This document shows, in pieces, positions 11,032 through 20,339 of a DNA stretch of 64,000 nt. A program made the translations under genes and the position numbers. The stretch's first letter is position 1. Each line of letters begins with the position of its first letter. The notes below the pieces were generated by a model that saw only the letters and a list, made by a program, of their open reading frames with translations, did not search any database and had not been told where the DNA came from. This stretch comes from Pseudoalteromonas undina (GTDB lineage Bacteria > Pseudomonadota > Gammaproteobacteria > Enterobacterales > Alteromonadaceae). The stretch spans positions 1,240,001 through 1,304,000 of the forward strand of contig NZ_AHCF03000003.1 in NCBI RefSeq assembly GCF_000238275.3, written 5' to 3'.

Positions 11032-11903
11032 TGTCTGTATTAATCAATAAAGATACAAAAGTTATCTGTCAAGGTTTCACTGGTGGTCAAGGTACTTTCC
11101 ACTCAGAGCAAGCGCTTGAGTACGGTACACAAATGGTTGGTGGTGTAAGCCCAGGTAAAGGCGGTCAAACTCACCTTGGTCTTCCTGTATTTAACACAGT
11201 ACGTGACGCTGTAGAAGCAACAGGTGCAACTGCATCTGTGATTTATGTACCAGCACCTTTCTGTAAAGATGCAATCTTAGAAGCTATCGATGCAGGTATC
11301 GAGCTTATTGTTTGTATCACTGAAGGTATTCCTACACTTGATATGGTTGACGTTAAAGTTAAACTAGATCAAACAGGTACTCGTATGATCGGTCCTAACT
11401 GTCCAGGTGTTATCACTCCTGGTGAGACTAAGATTGGTATCATGCCTGGTCACATCCACAAGCCTGGTAAAGTAGGTATTGTTTCTCGCTCTGGTACTTT
11501 AACGTACGAAGCAGTTAAGCAAACTACAGACGCTGGTTTTGGTCAGTCTTCTTGTGTTGGTATTGGTGGTGATCCAATTCCAGGTACTAACTTTATCGAC
11601 GTTCTAGAATTGTTCGAAAAAGATCCACAAACTGAAGCAATCGTAATGATTGGTGAAATTGGTGGTACTGCAGAAGAAGAAGCTGCAGAGTACATCAAAG
11701 CTAACGTAACTAAACCTGTTGTTTCTTACATTGCTGGTGTTACTGCACCAGAAGGTAAGCGTATGGGTCACGCTGGCGCAATCATCGCTGGTGGTAAAGG
11801 TACTGCTGATGAGAAATTTGCTGCATTAGAAGCTGCGGGCGTAAAAACTGTACGTTCACTTGCTGATATCGGTAAAGCACTTAAAGAGAAAACAGGCTGG
11901 TAA
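11031..11903 (+). CDS. sucD: Succinyl-CoA synthetase alpha subunit
   Basis: CoA-binding subunit that carries the phosphohistidine intermediate. The 290-residue protein starts [21 protein letters not shown] (CoA Rossmann domain). It has [12 protein letters not shown] and, near the C-terminus, the active-site His in [17 protein letters not shown]. It overlaps sucC by one base and ends 18 bases before a strong terminator. Confidence 0.97.
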   Translation: MSVLINKDTKVICQGFTGGQGTFHSEQALEYGTQMVGGVSPGKGGQTHLGLPVFNTVRDAVEATGATASVIYVPAPFCKDAILEAIDAGIELIVCITEGIPTLDMVDVKVKLDQTGTRMIGPNCPGVITPGETKIGIMPGHIHKPGKVGIVSRSGTLTYEAVKQTTDAGFGQSSCVGIGGDPIPGTNFIDVLELFEKDPQTEAIVMIGEIGGTAEEEAAEYIKANVTKPVVSYIAGVTAPEGKRMGHAGAIIAGGKGTADEKFAALEAAGVKTVRSLADIGKALKEKTGW

Positions 11904-11921
11904 TCAGCGTTTATTCTTTAA

Positions 11922-11948
11922 AAAAGGCTCGCAATTGCGAGCCTTTTT
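11922..11948 (+). terminator. Terminator after sucCD
   Basis: Twelve-base stem AAAAAGGCTCGC (11921-11932 region) with GCGAGCCTTTTT around an AATT loop, followed by T. Because it also carries an A-run on the other side, it could stop the convergent minus-strand gene at 11993 as well. Confidence 0.85.
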
Positions 11949-11992
11949 GTTATCTAAAGTTCAGGTACCTAATTAACCACAGTTTAGCTTAA

Positions 11993-13063
11993 TTAATATG
12001 GGTAACTTATATGCTGAAAAAAGCGTACTGATAAGTCTTGGCGTTGCTTATTAATTGCTAACTCATCGCATAAGCCATGAATAGTTTTTTCTACTTGGTT
12101 CATAAAGCGACCATAGCCAATTTCATGTTTATTATGCTCAGCTGCCACAATGACAAAATGCAGTGTTTCGACTAATTTATCGGCTTCAAAAAATACTTTC
12201 ATTTGTGGCGCTGAATCTTCTATATCAAAACTAATTTTTTGTAGCTCTTCATTTCCCTCATTTCGATCTACTTGGCTGTTGCGAATTATTGGCATTGCGC
12301 CATTTGCAACCATCGCAGCGTGGGTGAGTTTATTATCTTCACATAGCTGGGTAAATAGTTTTGAAAAGTGAGAGTAGAATGGCTGGTAAGTTTGGCTGTT
12401 AATTTCACTTTGAAACTGCGTTTTAATATTACGTGTTATCGGTACCGAAAACGTAACATAGGTCATTTCTGCGTGTGTGCTTGGTATCTCGCATTGTCTT
12501 GATTGATAACGAGGATATAAACTTCTTAATTTATAACCGTAACTTTCTTTATTGCCTTTTTCTTTAGCGAATAAATCATAGGTCAAATGCTGATGATCAC
12601 GTAATTTAAAGCTTGGTTGCTCTACAAATAATTGCTGTTGTAAAAGATCCAAAACTTTTTGTACATTATTATGGAATTGGGCGGAGTGAGCGCGAATATC
12701 ATCCCCAGTGGCTAAAAACAGTAAGCGAATCTTTTTGCTTTGCTGATCTTCGGTGTAATGAAGTTTATGCGCTTCATGGTAACGAGGATTATAGAAAAAC
12801 AACATTTGCTTATCGGTTTCAAGTTGATAAGACTCATCATGAAATCGCACGACCGGCAGTTTATCATTGGCGAGTAAATGCACATTGTGAAGTTCATATT
12901 CATCACAAGCAGCAAATAGTTGGCGAGCAATACGCTGATAACACGCATTAATATTACTAAAGCTCTTATAAAACTCATCGTTTGGCGTGATTTCAGCTAA
13001 TAAATAATGGTTTGCTCTAGCATTGCTTGGGATATAAACACGGTGTTGATTTAATGAAGCCAT
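11993..13063 (-). CDS. Conserved protein of unknown function (possibly DUF3083)
   Basis: A 356-residue soluble protein without signal peptide or membrane helix, starting MASLNQHRVYIPSNARANHY. It resembles, from memory, the DUF3083 proteins of Shewanella and Pseudoalteromonas; I could not verify this. It appears to have two related halves, each with a V-x-F-S/F-P-I type strand region and a similar helical end, but no catalytic motif that I recognise. It is divergent from glnS across a 216-base gap that carries two identical-type palindromes, so it may be regulated together with glnS. Confidence 0.7.
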   Translation of the reverse strand: MASLNQHRVYIPSNARANHYLLAEITPNDEFYKSFSNINACYQRIARQLFAACDEYELHNVHLLANDKLPVVRFHDESYQLETDKQMLFFYNPRYHEAHKLHYTEDQQSKKIRLLFLATGDDIRAHSAQFHNNVQKVLDLLQQQLFVEQPSFKLRDHQHLTYDLFAKEKGNKESYGYKLRSLYPRYQSRQCEIPSTHAEMTYVTFSVPITRNIKTQFQSEINSQTYQPFYSHFSKLFTQLCEDNKLTHAAMVANGAMPIIRNSQVDRNEGNEELQKISFDIEDSAPQMKVFFEADKLVETLHFVIVAAEHNKHEIGYGRFMNQVEKTIHGLCDELAINKQRQDLSVRFFQHISYPY

Positions 13064-13132
13064 CTTTCGTTCCTGTAAGTTGGGTTTATTTTTATACTAT
13101 AGAATGCTTTGATGACTTAAATATTGCGCTAA

Positions 13133-13177
13133 AACAAATTTTGTTCATAAACTATCCCTTATTAAACAAACTTTGTT
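13133..13177. promoter_or_regulatory. Paired palindromic operator candidate before glnS
   Basis: AACAAATTTTGTT (13133-13145) and AACAAACTTTGTT (13165-13177) are both perfect AACAAA-N-TTTGTT palindromes. Their starts are 32 bases apart, close to three helical turns. They lie between the divergent starts of glnS and the unknown gene at 11993-13063. The symmetry is seen; binding by a dimeric repressor is inference, and I do not recognise the regulator. Confidence 0.55.
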
Positions 13178-13279
13178 AATTACCAACATAAACCCGTATC
13201 TATTACTGTATGTTACGCTTGGTTTTTGTAATAATGCATTAGTTTTGTTATCACGCAATATACAGAGGTTTATACTCCT

Positions 13280-14944
13280 ATGGCGGAAATCGAGAATCGC
13301 CCAAGTAACTTTATTAGAACCCGAATTGATGAAGATTTAGCAAGTGGAAAACATGCCACAACGCATACCCGTTTTCCACCAGAACCAAATGGCTTTTTAC
13401 ATATTGGCCATGCAAAATCAATTTGCCTAAATTTTGGTATCGCCAAAGACTATAACGGTTTATGTAACCTTCGTTTTGACGATACAAACCCAGAAAAAGA
13501 AGATATTAACTACGTTAATTCAATTAAAGAAGACGTACAGTGGTTAGGGTTTAATTGGGATGGTGAGATTAAATATTCGTCAAACTATTTTGATGTGCTT
13601 TACGGCTATGCAGTAGAGCTAATTGAAAAAGGTTTAGCGTATGTGTGTTTTTTAACAGCCGATCAAGCACGTGAATACCGTGGCACATTAAAAGAGCCAG
13701 GTAAGAATAGCCCTTATCGCGATACCTCGGTTGAAGAAAACCTCGCATTATTTGAAAAGATGCGCAATGGTGAATTCAAAGAGGGCGAATGTGTACTGCG
13801 CGCAAAAATTGATATGGCAAGCTCATTTATGGTGCTACGCGATCCAATTATTTACCGTGTTCGTTTTGCTAATCATCACCAAACTGCGGATAAGTGGTGC
13901 ATTTACCCAATGTACGACTTCACGCATTGTATTTCTGATGCGCTAGAAGGTATAACACATTCATTATGTACCTTAGAATTCCAAGATAACCGTCGTCTTT
14001 ACGACTGGGTTCTTGATAATATCAGCCTTGAGTGCCACCCACAGCAAATTGAATTTTCACGGTTAAACCTTGAATACACAATTATGTCAAAGCGTAAGCT
14101 TAATGACTTAGTGGTAAATAACAAGGTAGAAGGGTGGGATGACCCGCGTATGCCAACGATTGCGGGTCTTCGTCGACGAGGTTATACACCGGCTTCAATT
14201 CGTGAGTTTTGTTTACGTATTGGTATTACTAAACAAGAAAATATGGTTGAAATGGGTATGCTTGAAGCGTGTATCCGTGATGATTTAAACGAAAATGCCC
14301 CGCGTGCTATGGCTGTACTTGATCCGGTTAAAATCGTGATTGAGAATTTTGAAGCCGACACTGTTGAAACATTGTCTGTTGCTAATCACCCAAATAAAGA
14401 AGAAATGGGTCGTCGTGATGTGCCTTTTACCCGTGAAATTTTTATTGAACGTGAAGATTTCCGCGAAGAAGCAAACAATAAGTTCAAACGTTTAGTACTT
14501 GATAAAGAAGTACGCTTACGTGGCGCTTATGTAATTAAAGCAGAGCGTGTTGAAAAAGACGATAACGGTGAAATTACCACTATTTACTGTACTTACGATC
14601 CTGAAACATTGGGTAAAAACCCAAGCGATGGGCGTAAGGTAAAAGGGGTGATTCATTGGGTGTCAGCACCTGAGTCAGTGACGGCGGAAGTACGTTTATA
14701 TGACCGTTTATTCAGTGTTCCTAATCCTGCAGCAGCAGAAGATTTTGAAAGCACATTAAACCCAGAGTCGTTAGTTGTTATTAATAATGCAAAACTAGAA
14801 CCTTCACTGGCAAATTCACAGCCTGCGCAAGGTTTCCAGTTTGAGCGTACTGGTTACTTCTCTCGTGATAGTAAATCTGAGAACGTGGTATTTAACCAAA
14901 CTGTGGGTCTGCGCGACTCATGGGCTAAAATAGATCAGAAGTAA
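13280..14944 (+). CDS. glnS: Glutaminyl-tRNA synthetase
   Basis: Charges tRNA-Gln with glutamine using ATP; class I synthetase. The 554-residue product has the HIGH signature in [17 protein letters not shown] (His41-His44), the KMSKS-type loop as MSKRKL, and the GlnRS insert [22 protein letters not shown]. The C-terminal anticodon-binding beta barrels are present in full. It is transcribed alone and ends at a strong hairpin terminator. Confidence 0.97.
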   Translation: MAEIENRPSNFIRTRIDEDLASGKHATTHTRFPPEPNGFLHIGHAKSICLNFGIAKDYNGLCNLRFDDTNPEKEDINYVNSIKEDVQWLGFNWDGEIKYSSNYFDVLYGYAVELIEKGLAYVCFLTADQAREYRGTLKEPGKNSPYRDTSVEENLALFEKMRNGEFKEGECVLRAKIDMASSFMVLRDPIIYRVRFANHHQTADKWCIYPMYDFTHCISDALEGITHSLCTLEFQDNRRLYDWVLDNISLECHPQQIEFSRLNLEYTIMSKRKLNDLVVNNKVEGWDDPRMPTIAGLRRRGYTPASIREFCLRIGITKQENMVEMGMLEACIRDDLNENAPRAMAVLDPVKIVIENFEADTVETLSVANHPNKEEMGRRDVPFTREIFIEREDFREEANNKFKRLVLDKEVRLRGAYVIKAERVEKDDNGEITTIYCTYDPETLGKNPSDGRKVKGVIHWVSAPESVTAEVRLYDRLFSVPNPAAAEDFESTLNPESLVVINNAKLEPSLANSQPAQGFQFERTGYFSRDSKSENVVFNQTVGLRDSWAKIDQK

Positions 14945-14964
14945 TTCTGTTCTATTTTAGACAC

Positions 14965-14993
14965 AAAAAAACCTGCTTTTAGCAGGTTTTTTT
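14965..14993. terminator. Bidirectional terminator between glnS and fur
   Basis: AACCTGCT pairs with AGCAGGTT, with an A-run before and a T-run after. It can therefore stop both glnS (plus) and fur (minus) transcripts, which converge here. Confidence 0.85.
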
Positions 14994-15009
14994 ATGCAAT
15001 TAATAAAAA

Positions 15010-15453
15010 TTAACTGTTGTTTTGTGCAAACGCCTTACATGCGTCTTTATCTTCACACTCACCGTATAGGTAAAGAGAGTGGTTAGTTAGCTTAATACCG
15101 TTTTCTTCAGCAATCTCGAGTTGACGACGTTCAATTAAGTCATCTTCAAACTCAACAACCTTGCCACACTTTAAACACACTAAGTGGTCATGGTGAGTGC
15201 TGCCAGAAAGTTCAAATACAGACTTGCCACCTTCAAAATGATGACGGCTAACAATACCCGCATCATCAAATTGATTTAAAACACGGTAAACAGTCGCAAG
15301 ACCAATTTCTTCGCCTAGATCTAATAAAACCTTGTAAACATCTTCAGCGCTTATGTGTTGGTTATCTGGAGATTGAAGAATCTCTAAAATTTTAATACGC
15401 GGTAAAGTTACCTTTAGCCCGGCTTTTTTAAGTTCCAAGTTATGATCAGTCAT
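15010..15453 (-). CDS. fur: Ferric uptake regulator
   Basis: Iron-sensing repressor. The 147-residue product has the winged-helix domain (TLPRIKILEILQSP, then GLATVYRVLNQFDDAGIV), the metal region STHHDHLVCLKCGKVVEF with Cys93 and Cys96, and a second pair Cys133/Cys139 (GECEDKDAC) for the structural zinc. It lies directly downstream of fldA, as in E. coli. Two Fur-box-like sites elsewhere in this window (27227-27247 and 48211-48225) are probable targets. Confidence 0.97.
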   Translation of the reverse strand: MTDHNLELKKAGLKVTLPRIKILEILQSPDNQHISAEDVYKVLLDLGEEIGLATVYRVLNQFDDAGIVSRHHFEGGKSVFELSGSTHHDHLVCLKCGKVVEFEDDLIERRQLEIAEENGIKLTNHSLYLYGECEDKDACKAFAQNNS

Positions 15454-15587
15454 TAAATCTGTCTCAATTTTATTTAGTTATACTAGACATCTTGCAAGAT
15501 GTACTCGTCACAATAACAGTTAGGATAACGTGCCTTTGCAGGAAGTGCAAAGAACAATTGATCTATATCAATATTAACGTGGAAAAT

Positions 15588-15620
15588 GCTAACTGTTTGA
15601 TAATATTTTAAACAGTTAGC
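15588..15620 (-). terminator. Hairpin downstream of fldA
   Basis: GCTAACTGTTT (15588-15598) and AAACAGTTAGC (15610-15620) form an 11-bp perfect stem. On the minus strand it is followed by ATTTTCC, a short T-run. It probably ends or attenuates the fldA transcript before fur, which would then also have its own promoter in 15454-15587. Confidence 0.6.
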
Positions 15621-15634
15621 ATAAAAAGGGAGGG

Positions 15635-16162
15635 TTAATCTGCTAACTCACTCAAGCACATTTCATCATATACCTGAGCGCACCATTGTTTAACGCGTTG
15701 CTCAGTCAATTCAGGCTGGCGGTCTTCATCAATACCTAAGCCAACGAAATGCTTGTCATCCGCCATACCTTTTGATGCTTCAAAATCATAGCTGTCAGTT
15801 GGCCAATGACCAACAACAATAGCACCACGCTCTGTTACGATATCGTTGATCATACCCATTGCATCTAAGAAGTATTCTGCATAGTCTTCTTGGTCGCCAC
15901 AGCCAAAAATAGCCACTAGCTTACCTTCAAAGCTTACTTCTTCAAGCTCAGGAAAAAAGTCATCCCAATCACACTGCGCTTCGCCATAGTACCAAGTTGG
16001 AATGCCGAATAAGATCAGATCAAATTCAGCTATCTCTTCTTTAGAGTTTTTTGCAATGTCATGCACAGCAACGAGCTTTTTACCCAATTCTTTTTGGATC
16101 ATTTTAGCTACGTGTTCTGTGTTACCTGTATCACTTCCGAAAAAAATGCCTACACTTGCCAT
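15635..16162 (-). CDS. fldA: Flavodoxin I
   Basis: Small FMN electron carrier replacing ferredoxin in reductive reactions, often induced by iron shortage. It has the FMN phosphate loop GSDTGNTEHVAK near the N-terminus, the tryptophan region PTWYYGEAQCDWDDF and the tail loop GCGDQEDYAEYF. I chose the ATG at 16162 (MASVGIFFG, 175 residues, the long-chain flavodoxin length), because the eight-codon extension from 16186 is not conserved and would overlap ybfE. It sits between ybfE and fur. Confidence 0.95.
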   Translation of the reverse strand: MASVGIFFGSDTGNTEHVAKMIQKELGKKLVAVHDIAKNSKEEIAEFDLILFGIPTWYYGEAQCDWDDFFPELEEVSFEGKLVAIFGCGDQEDYAEYFLDAMGMINDIVTERGAIVVGHWPTDSYDFEASKGMADDKHFVGLGIDEDRQPELTEQRVKQWCAQVYDEMCLSELAD

Positions 16163-16175
16163 GGATTTAAACCTT

Positions 16176-16454
16176 TTATCTATCAATAGCCAATCTTTCT
16201 TGTAAAATTGTTTCGATCAACGCACTACGGCTAATATTTTGTGCATCTGCCATATCACTCAAAGCCTGATACAGCTGTGACGAAACTTTAAATTCAACAC
16301 GCTTTAAGCCACGTGCTTTATCTCTTTTTATTTGATTACGTTTATTGACCTTTAACTGCATATCCCGTGGAAGGGGATTGGTTTTCGGCCTACCTGGACG
16401 TTTCTCGTATTCAAATAAATCAAGCGTTGTTCTATCTGTTTCTGACTTGGCCAT
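16176..16454 (-). CDS. ybfE: YbfE-like LexA-regulated protein, ribbon-helix-helix type
   Basis: A 92-residue basic protein starting MAKSETDRTTLDLFEYEKRPGRPKTNPL. The C-terminal half (RVEFKVSSQLYQALSDMADAQNISRSALIETILQE) reads as a ribbon-helix-helix fold. The position directly upstream of fldA-fur matches E. coli ybfE, which is named for control by LexA; no clear LexA box was found here. I used the ATG at 16454 rather than an upstream start that would overlap the previous gene by about 90 bases. Confidence 0.85.
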   Translation of the reverse strand: MAKSETDRTTLDLFEYEKRPGRPKTNPLPRDMQLKVNKRNQIKRDKARGLKRVEFKVSSQLYQALSDMADAQNISRSALIETILQERLAIDR

Positions 16455-16456
16455 GC

Positions 16457-16678
16457 TTAACCTACACCCGCACCTTGCCAAAATACCTGAATAAGTCCTT
16501 TGGCAATAAAGCCAGAACAACCTAAAAAAAGTACCAGCCACACAATATAACGACCAAATTTAGGCACATTGCCGCTTTTCAGTACGTCTTTAATTGCCAA
16601 GCCGATAAAAATAAAAATACCTGCTAAGCCAAAATACAACCCTAAGGTATCAAATTCGTTAATAAACTGACTGACCAT
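16457..16678 (-). CDS. Small membrane protein, DUF2788 family
   Basis: A 73-residue protein with two predicted membrane helices (LGLYFGLAGIFIFIGLAI and YIVWLVLFLGCSGFIAKGLI) joined by a short basic loop. I recall proteins of this size and sequence annotated as DUF2788 in marine gammaproteobacteria at the same locus. Its function is unknown. The stop codon is two bases from the ybfE start, so both are in one operon. Confidence 0.8.
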   Translation of the reverse strand: MVSQFINEFDTLGLYFGLAGIFIFIGLAIKDVLKSGNVPKFGRYIVWLVLFLGCSGFIAKGLIQVFWQGAGVG

Positions 16679-16773
16679 CGACGTATAACCTTTAAATTAA
16701 ACGGCGCGTACTATAGCACATAAATCTTTAATTATTTAGTGTGATAAATCAAAAACACGCCACAAAAATAACA

Positions 16774-17541
16774 TTAAACTGCAGTTAAAAAATCATTGAT
16801 TGCTTTGTTTACAGCCTGTGGTTTTTGGGCATGCAACCAATGACCCGCACCATGGATGATTTTTGCACTTACATTTTTAAACAGCGAATTAATTGCTTCA
16901 CGGTGCTCAGCTAATATGTAGTCAGAGTCATTACCTTTAATAAACAGAGTTTCGCATAAACAAGAATTATTTGCATTAATGTTGTCGGTAATTGTTGAAT
17001 ATTTATTATCAAGCACTGATAAATTGAATCGCCATACAAATTTCCCTGCATCATTTTTATATAAACTCTTCAATAAAAACTGACGTACTCCTAACTCTTC
17101 TATATACGGTTGCATTACTAAATCAGCTTGCTTTCTATCACTAATATCGGCATTTTTTACTGCATTTAATGCCTCAATGATTTGGGTATGACGAGCCGGG
17201 TAGCTAACTGGGGCGATATCAAGTACCACTAATTTATTGACCAATTCGCTATGGGTTAATGCAACTTGCATTGCCACTTTACCGCCCATGGAATGCCCTA
17301 CAAGGTGGGCTTTTTGTATTTTCAATTTCGCCATTAATTCCACAATGTCATTGGCCATGGCTAGGTAATCCATTTCATCACTGTGTGGGGAAAGGCCATG
17401 GTTACGTAAATCGACATTGGTTACGCAAAAGTGTTCACTTAATGGTTTTGCAATCACATTAAGGTTTTCTAAAGAGCCAAACAGTCCATGGATCAAAACA
17501 ACATCAGGACCTTGACCAATTTGTTTGTAATTTAATTGCAT
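16774..17541 (-). CDS. ybfF: Alpha/beta hydrolase YbfF (acyl-CoA esterase type)
   Basis: A 255-residue alpha/beta hydrolase. The oxyanion region VLIHGLFGSLEN is followed by the nucleophile elbow GHSMGGK (Ser in the middle) and the catalytic His in GAGHWLHAQKP. The E. coli homologue YbfF has 254 residues and hydrolyses acyl-CoA thioesters. The ATG at 17541 follows a GGGAGA ribosome site; the extension upstream is not conserved. It heads the minus-strand run ybfF-DUF2788-ybfE-fldA-fur and is divergent from seqA. Confidence 0.9.
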   Translation of the reverse strand: MQLNYKQIGQGPDVVLIHGLFGSLENLNVIAKPLSEHFCVTNVDLRNHGLSPHSDEMDYLAMANDIVELMAKLKIQKAHLVGHSMGGKVAMQVALTHSELVNKLVVLDIAPVSYPARHTQIIEALNAVKNADISDRKQADLVMQPYIEELGVRQFLLKSLYKNDAGKFVWRFNLSVLDNKYSTITDNINANNSCLCETLFIKGNDSDYILAEHREAINSLFKNVSAKIIHGAGHWLHAQKPQAVNKAINDFLTAV

Positions 17542-17717
17542 AAACGTCTCCCATAATTTTGCCCATAGTTTGCCGAGCATTAACTAAAAAAGCAAAAAAT
17601 ACAGATATTATTTAAACGCTGGATGCAAAATACCTAGCTCTCTGATTATTTGGTCATTATTAATTATATGTTTAGGGTAGCGTGGGTTGTAACTCGCATT
17701 TCTAACTGGATTGGGTA

Positions 17718-17982
17718 TATACCCAAACCATCACAAGATACAGAATTCAGCGTTTCACCGGGGCTTAATATCAAGGCGTTAGTTTGCAACAATGGTGATC
17801 CCTTTTAAAAATTAACAACGATGAGAGTAAGTTCCTGTGAAACGCCCAGAGGGTTGGTTTAAAAGCGATTTATACTGCGTTATTGGTTTTAGCAATAGAA
17901 CGACTATTGTTTGCAATCAATGCCTTGCCTAAATCGCTTTTAATTCCAACTGAAACTCGCATCTTGAGGTGATTTGGGTATA
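17718..17982. repeat. 265-bp MITE-like element upstream of seqA
   Basis: The ends are imperfect inverted repeats: 33 bases at 17718-17750 starting TATACCCAAA match the reverse complement of 17950-17982 at 25 positions. Inside, TTAAAAGCGATTTA (17859-17872) and TAAATCGCTTTTAA (17930-17943) form a 14-bp perfect inverted repeat enclosing a further stem-rich segment. There is no coding capacity. This is the build of a non-autonomous miniature element or large intergenic repeat. No second copy was found in this window, and no clear target duplication was seen. The rest of the 17542-18025 gap holds nothing else that I recognise. Confidence 0.65.
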
Positions 17983-17984
17983 AT
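17979..17984 (+). promoter_or_regulatory. Possible -10 box of seqA at the element edge
   Basis: A perfect TATAAT sits at 17979-17984, made of the last bases of the inverted repeat plus two flanking bases, 41 bases before the seqA ATG. No good -35 box is at the usual spacing; the bases before it are TTTGGG. Assignment as a promoter is inference. Confidence 0.4.
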
Positions 17985-18025
17985 CATATCGAAAGAAAAA
18001 TGTGACCCGTAATGACAGGAAGAAC

Positions 18026-18610
18026 ATGAAACAAATCGACATAGACGACGAGTTATATCAGTACATTGCTAGCAATACCCAGAGTATTGGTGAAAGTGCA
18101 TCGACTATTTTACGTCGTTTATTAAATCTCAGCGGCGAAAAAATTCACACTACAAAATCAGACACTGATCATAAAAATGAAACTGTTAGTGTGTCTAATC
18201 CATCTGAAGAACAACAAGTTGCTGCCGTTGAACAGCCAGCCTCTGTGGCGAAACCGCCGGTAAATAAAAAGAATGCGAACGTATTTAATATTTTAAATAA
18301 AGAAGAGCTGGCAATGCAAAAAGGTGTTGTTGGTCGTTTCTTATTTATATTAAGTGCATTTTACCGAACGCACAAAACTGACTTTTCAGCAGTGCTTGAT
18401 ATCAAAGGCCGCGATCGTGTTTATTTTGCGACCAGTAAAGAAGACTTAGTGAATAGCGGTAGTAGTATGAACCCTAAAAACATCACCGATAGTGAATATT
18501 GGGTGATGACTAATTCAAATACTACACGTAAAAAAATGATGCTGCATGAAGTTGCACTTAGCTTGGGCTATAGCAATGAGCAAGCTGAAAAAATTCGTGA
18601 TTATCTTTAA
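18026..18610 (+). CDS. seqA: Replication initiation negative modulator SeqA
   Basis: Binds hemimethylated GATC pairs behind the replication fork and sequesters the origin. The 194-residue protein has the N-terminal oligomerisation domain MKQIDIDDELYQYIASNTQSIGESASTILRRLL, a variable Glu/Ser-rich linker, and the C-terminal DNA-binding domain ending ALSLGYSNEQAEKIRDYL. The ATG at 18026 follows AGGAAG; an upstream GTG-initiated extension is not conserved. It is followed nine bases later by pgm, the usual partner. Confidence 0.95.
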   Translation: MKQIDIDDELYQYIASNTQSIGESASTILRRLLNLSGEKIHTTKSDTDHKNETVSVSNPSEEQQVAAVEQPASVAKPPVNKKNANVFNILNKEELAMQKGVVGRFLFILSAFYRTHKTDFSAVLDIKGRDRVYFATSKEDLVNSGSSMNPKNITDSEYWVMTNSNTTRKKMMLHEVALSLGYSNEQAEKIRDYL

Positions 18611-18619
18611 GGAAATACC

Positions 18620-20257
18620 ATGGCAATTCATTCCGGCGCAGGGAAAACTGCACCACAATCGGTTTTAGTGAATGTACCAAAGTTAGTGTCTGCGTATTAT
18701 TTAAATGAGCCTGATCTAGAGCAAAACCCTGAGCATTGTGTTGCCTTTGGCACCTCAGGGCACCGTGGTTGTGCGTATGATGTGAAATTTAATGAATCCC
18801 ACATATTATCAATCACCCAAGCTATTTGTGATTACAGAAAACAAAACGATATATTCGGCCCATTATTTTTGGGTAAAGACACCCACGCATTAAGCGAAGC
18901 GGCCTTTAACTCAGCGATAGAAGTGCTGGTTGCTAACGAAGTGCAAGTGATCACCCAAGAAAATGGCGACTTCACACCAACACCAGTAATTAGCCACGCT
19001 ATTGTTAGTTATAATAAAAATCACCCAAATGAATTGGCCGATGGCATTGTCGTTACTCCGTCTCATAATCCTCCTGAAGATGGCGGGTTCAAATATAACC
19101 CACCTAATGGCGGTCCTGCAGATACAGATGTAACAAAATGGATTGAAGATAGAGCCAATCAGCTTTTAATGGAAGACTTAGTTGAAGTAGAACTGTTTCC
19201 ATTTGCTAAAGCGTCGCGTTCTGGTTTTATCCGCTATGAAGATTTAATGACACCGTACATCAATGATCTTGAAAACATTGTTAATTTAAAAGCGATTAGT
19301 GATGCTGGTATTAAAGTAGGTATCGATCCATTAGGTGGTTCAGGCATTAACTTTTGGCCAGTGATTGCGAAAAAATATAATCTGGATTTAACCGTTGTAA
19401 ATGACAGTGTTGATCCGCGTTTTGCATTTATGCCACTTGATAAAGATGGCAAAATTCGTATGGATTGCTCATCACCTTATTCAATGGCGAATTTAATTGC
19501 CCTTAAAGATGATTTTGATCTATCGATAGGCAATGATCCTGATTATGACCGTCATGGCATAGTAACACCTGATGGATTAATGAATCCAAATCACTTTTTA
19601 GCAGTAGCCATTGATTATTTACTAACGCATCGTGACTGGGAAGCCAGCGTCGAAATTGGTAAAACCCTCGTTTCTAGCTCAATGATTGATAAAGTCACTG
19701 AGCGTAATAAGCGTAAAGTAAAAGAAGTACCCGTTGGTTTTAAATGGTTTGTTGAGGGGCTAAATAAAGGCAAATTGGCTTTTGGTGGTGAAGAAAGCGC
19801 AGGGGCAGCTTTTTTACGTTTTGATGGCACCGTATGGTGTACAGACAAAGATGGCTTTATCATGGGGCTACTTGCTGCTGAAATTCTTGCAGTTACAGGT
19901 AAAACACCGTCTACGTTATATAAAGAACTAGAGCAAGAATTTGGTGCACCAATTTATAAACGTTTAGATGCGCCAGCGACGCCTGAGCAAAAATCACGTT
20001 TAAAAGCGCTCAGTGCTGACGATGTTAAAGCCGATACCTTAGCCGGTGAGCCAATTATGCAAAAGCTTACTCATGCGCCAGGTAATAATGCAGCAATTGG
20101 TGGATTAAAAGTAGTAACTGAAAGTGGCTGGTTTGCAGCGCGTCCGTCAGGTACTGAAGATATATATAAAATATATCTAGAATCATTTAAAGGCGAAGAG
20201 CATTTAGCCTTATTAGAAAAAGAAGCTAAAAAACTGGTTGATTCAGTAATTAGCTAA
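18620..20257 (+). CDS. pgm: Phosphoglucomutase (alpha-D-glucose)
   Basis: Interconverts glucose 1-phosphate and glucose 6-phosphate. The 545-residue enzyme has the active serine Ser148 in [13 protein letters not shown], the metal loop [10 protein letters not shown], the sugar-binding GGEESAGA and the phosphate-binding [12 protein letters not shown] near the C-terminus. It is in an operon with seqA, as in E. coli, and ends at a hairpin terminator. Confidence 0.96.
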   Translation: MAIHSGAGKTAPQSVLVNVPKLVSAYYLNEPDLEQNPEHCVAFGTSGHRGCAYDVKFNESHILSITQAICDYRKQNDIFGPLFLGKDTHALSEAAFNSAIEVLVANEVQVITQENGDFTPTPVISHAIVSYNKNHPNELADGIVVTPSHNPPEDGGFKYNPPNGGPADTDVTKWIEDRANQLLMEDLVEVELFPFAKASRSGFIRYEDLMTPYINDLENIVNLKAISDAGIKVGIDPLGGSGINFWPVIAKKYNLDLTVVNDSVDPRFAFMPLDKDGKIRMDCSSPYSMANLIALKDDFDLSIGNDPDYDRHGIVTPDGLMNPNHFLAVAIDYLLTHRDWEASVEIGKTLVSSSMIDKVTERNKRKVKEVPVGFKWFVEGLNKGKLAFGGEESAGAAFLRFDGTVWCTDKDGFIMGLLAAEILAVTGKTPSTLYKELEQEFGAPIYKRLDAPATPEQKSRLKALSADDVKADTLAGEPIMQKLTHAPGNNAAIGGLKVVTESGWFAARPSGTEDIYKIYLESFKGEEHLALLEKEAKKLVDSVIS

Positions 20258-20272
20258 TCTGCAATTAAAATT

Positions 20273-20301
20273 AAAAACGGCTGATTTATTCAGCCGTTTT
20301 T
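20273..20301 (+). terminator. Terminator after pgm
   Basis: AAAAACGGCTGA and TCAGCCGTTTTT form a 12-bp stem around a short AT loop, with the T-run as the 3' arm. Confidence 0.85.
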
Positions 20302-20339
20302 GTATCTACAATTTATAAAACAAAAAGGGCTTTATAGTG

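Noticed and set aside
12613..12951. 112-residue plus-strand frame inside the unknown minus-strand gene
   Set aside because: Mirror-frame of a real coding region with no start signal.
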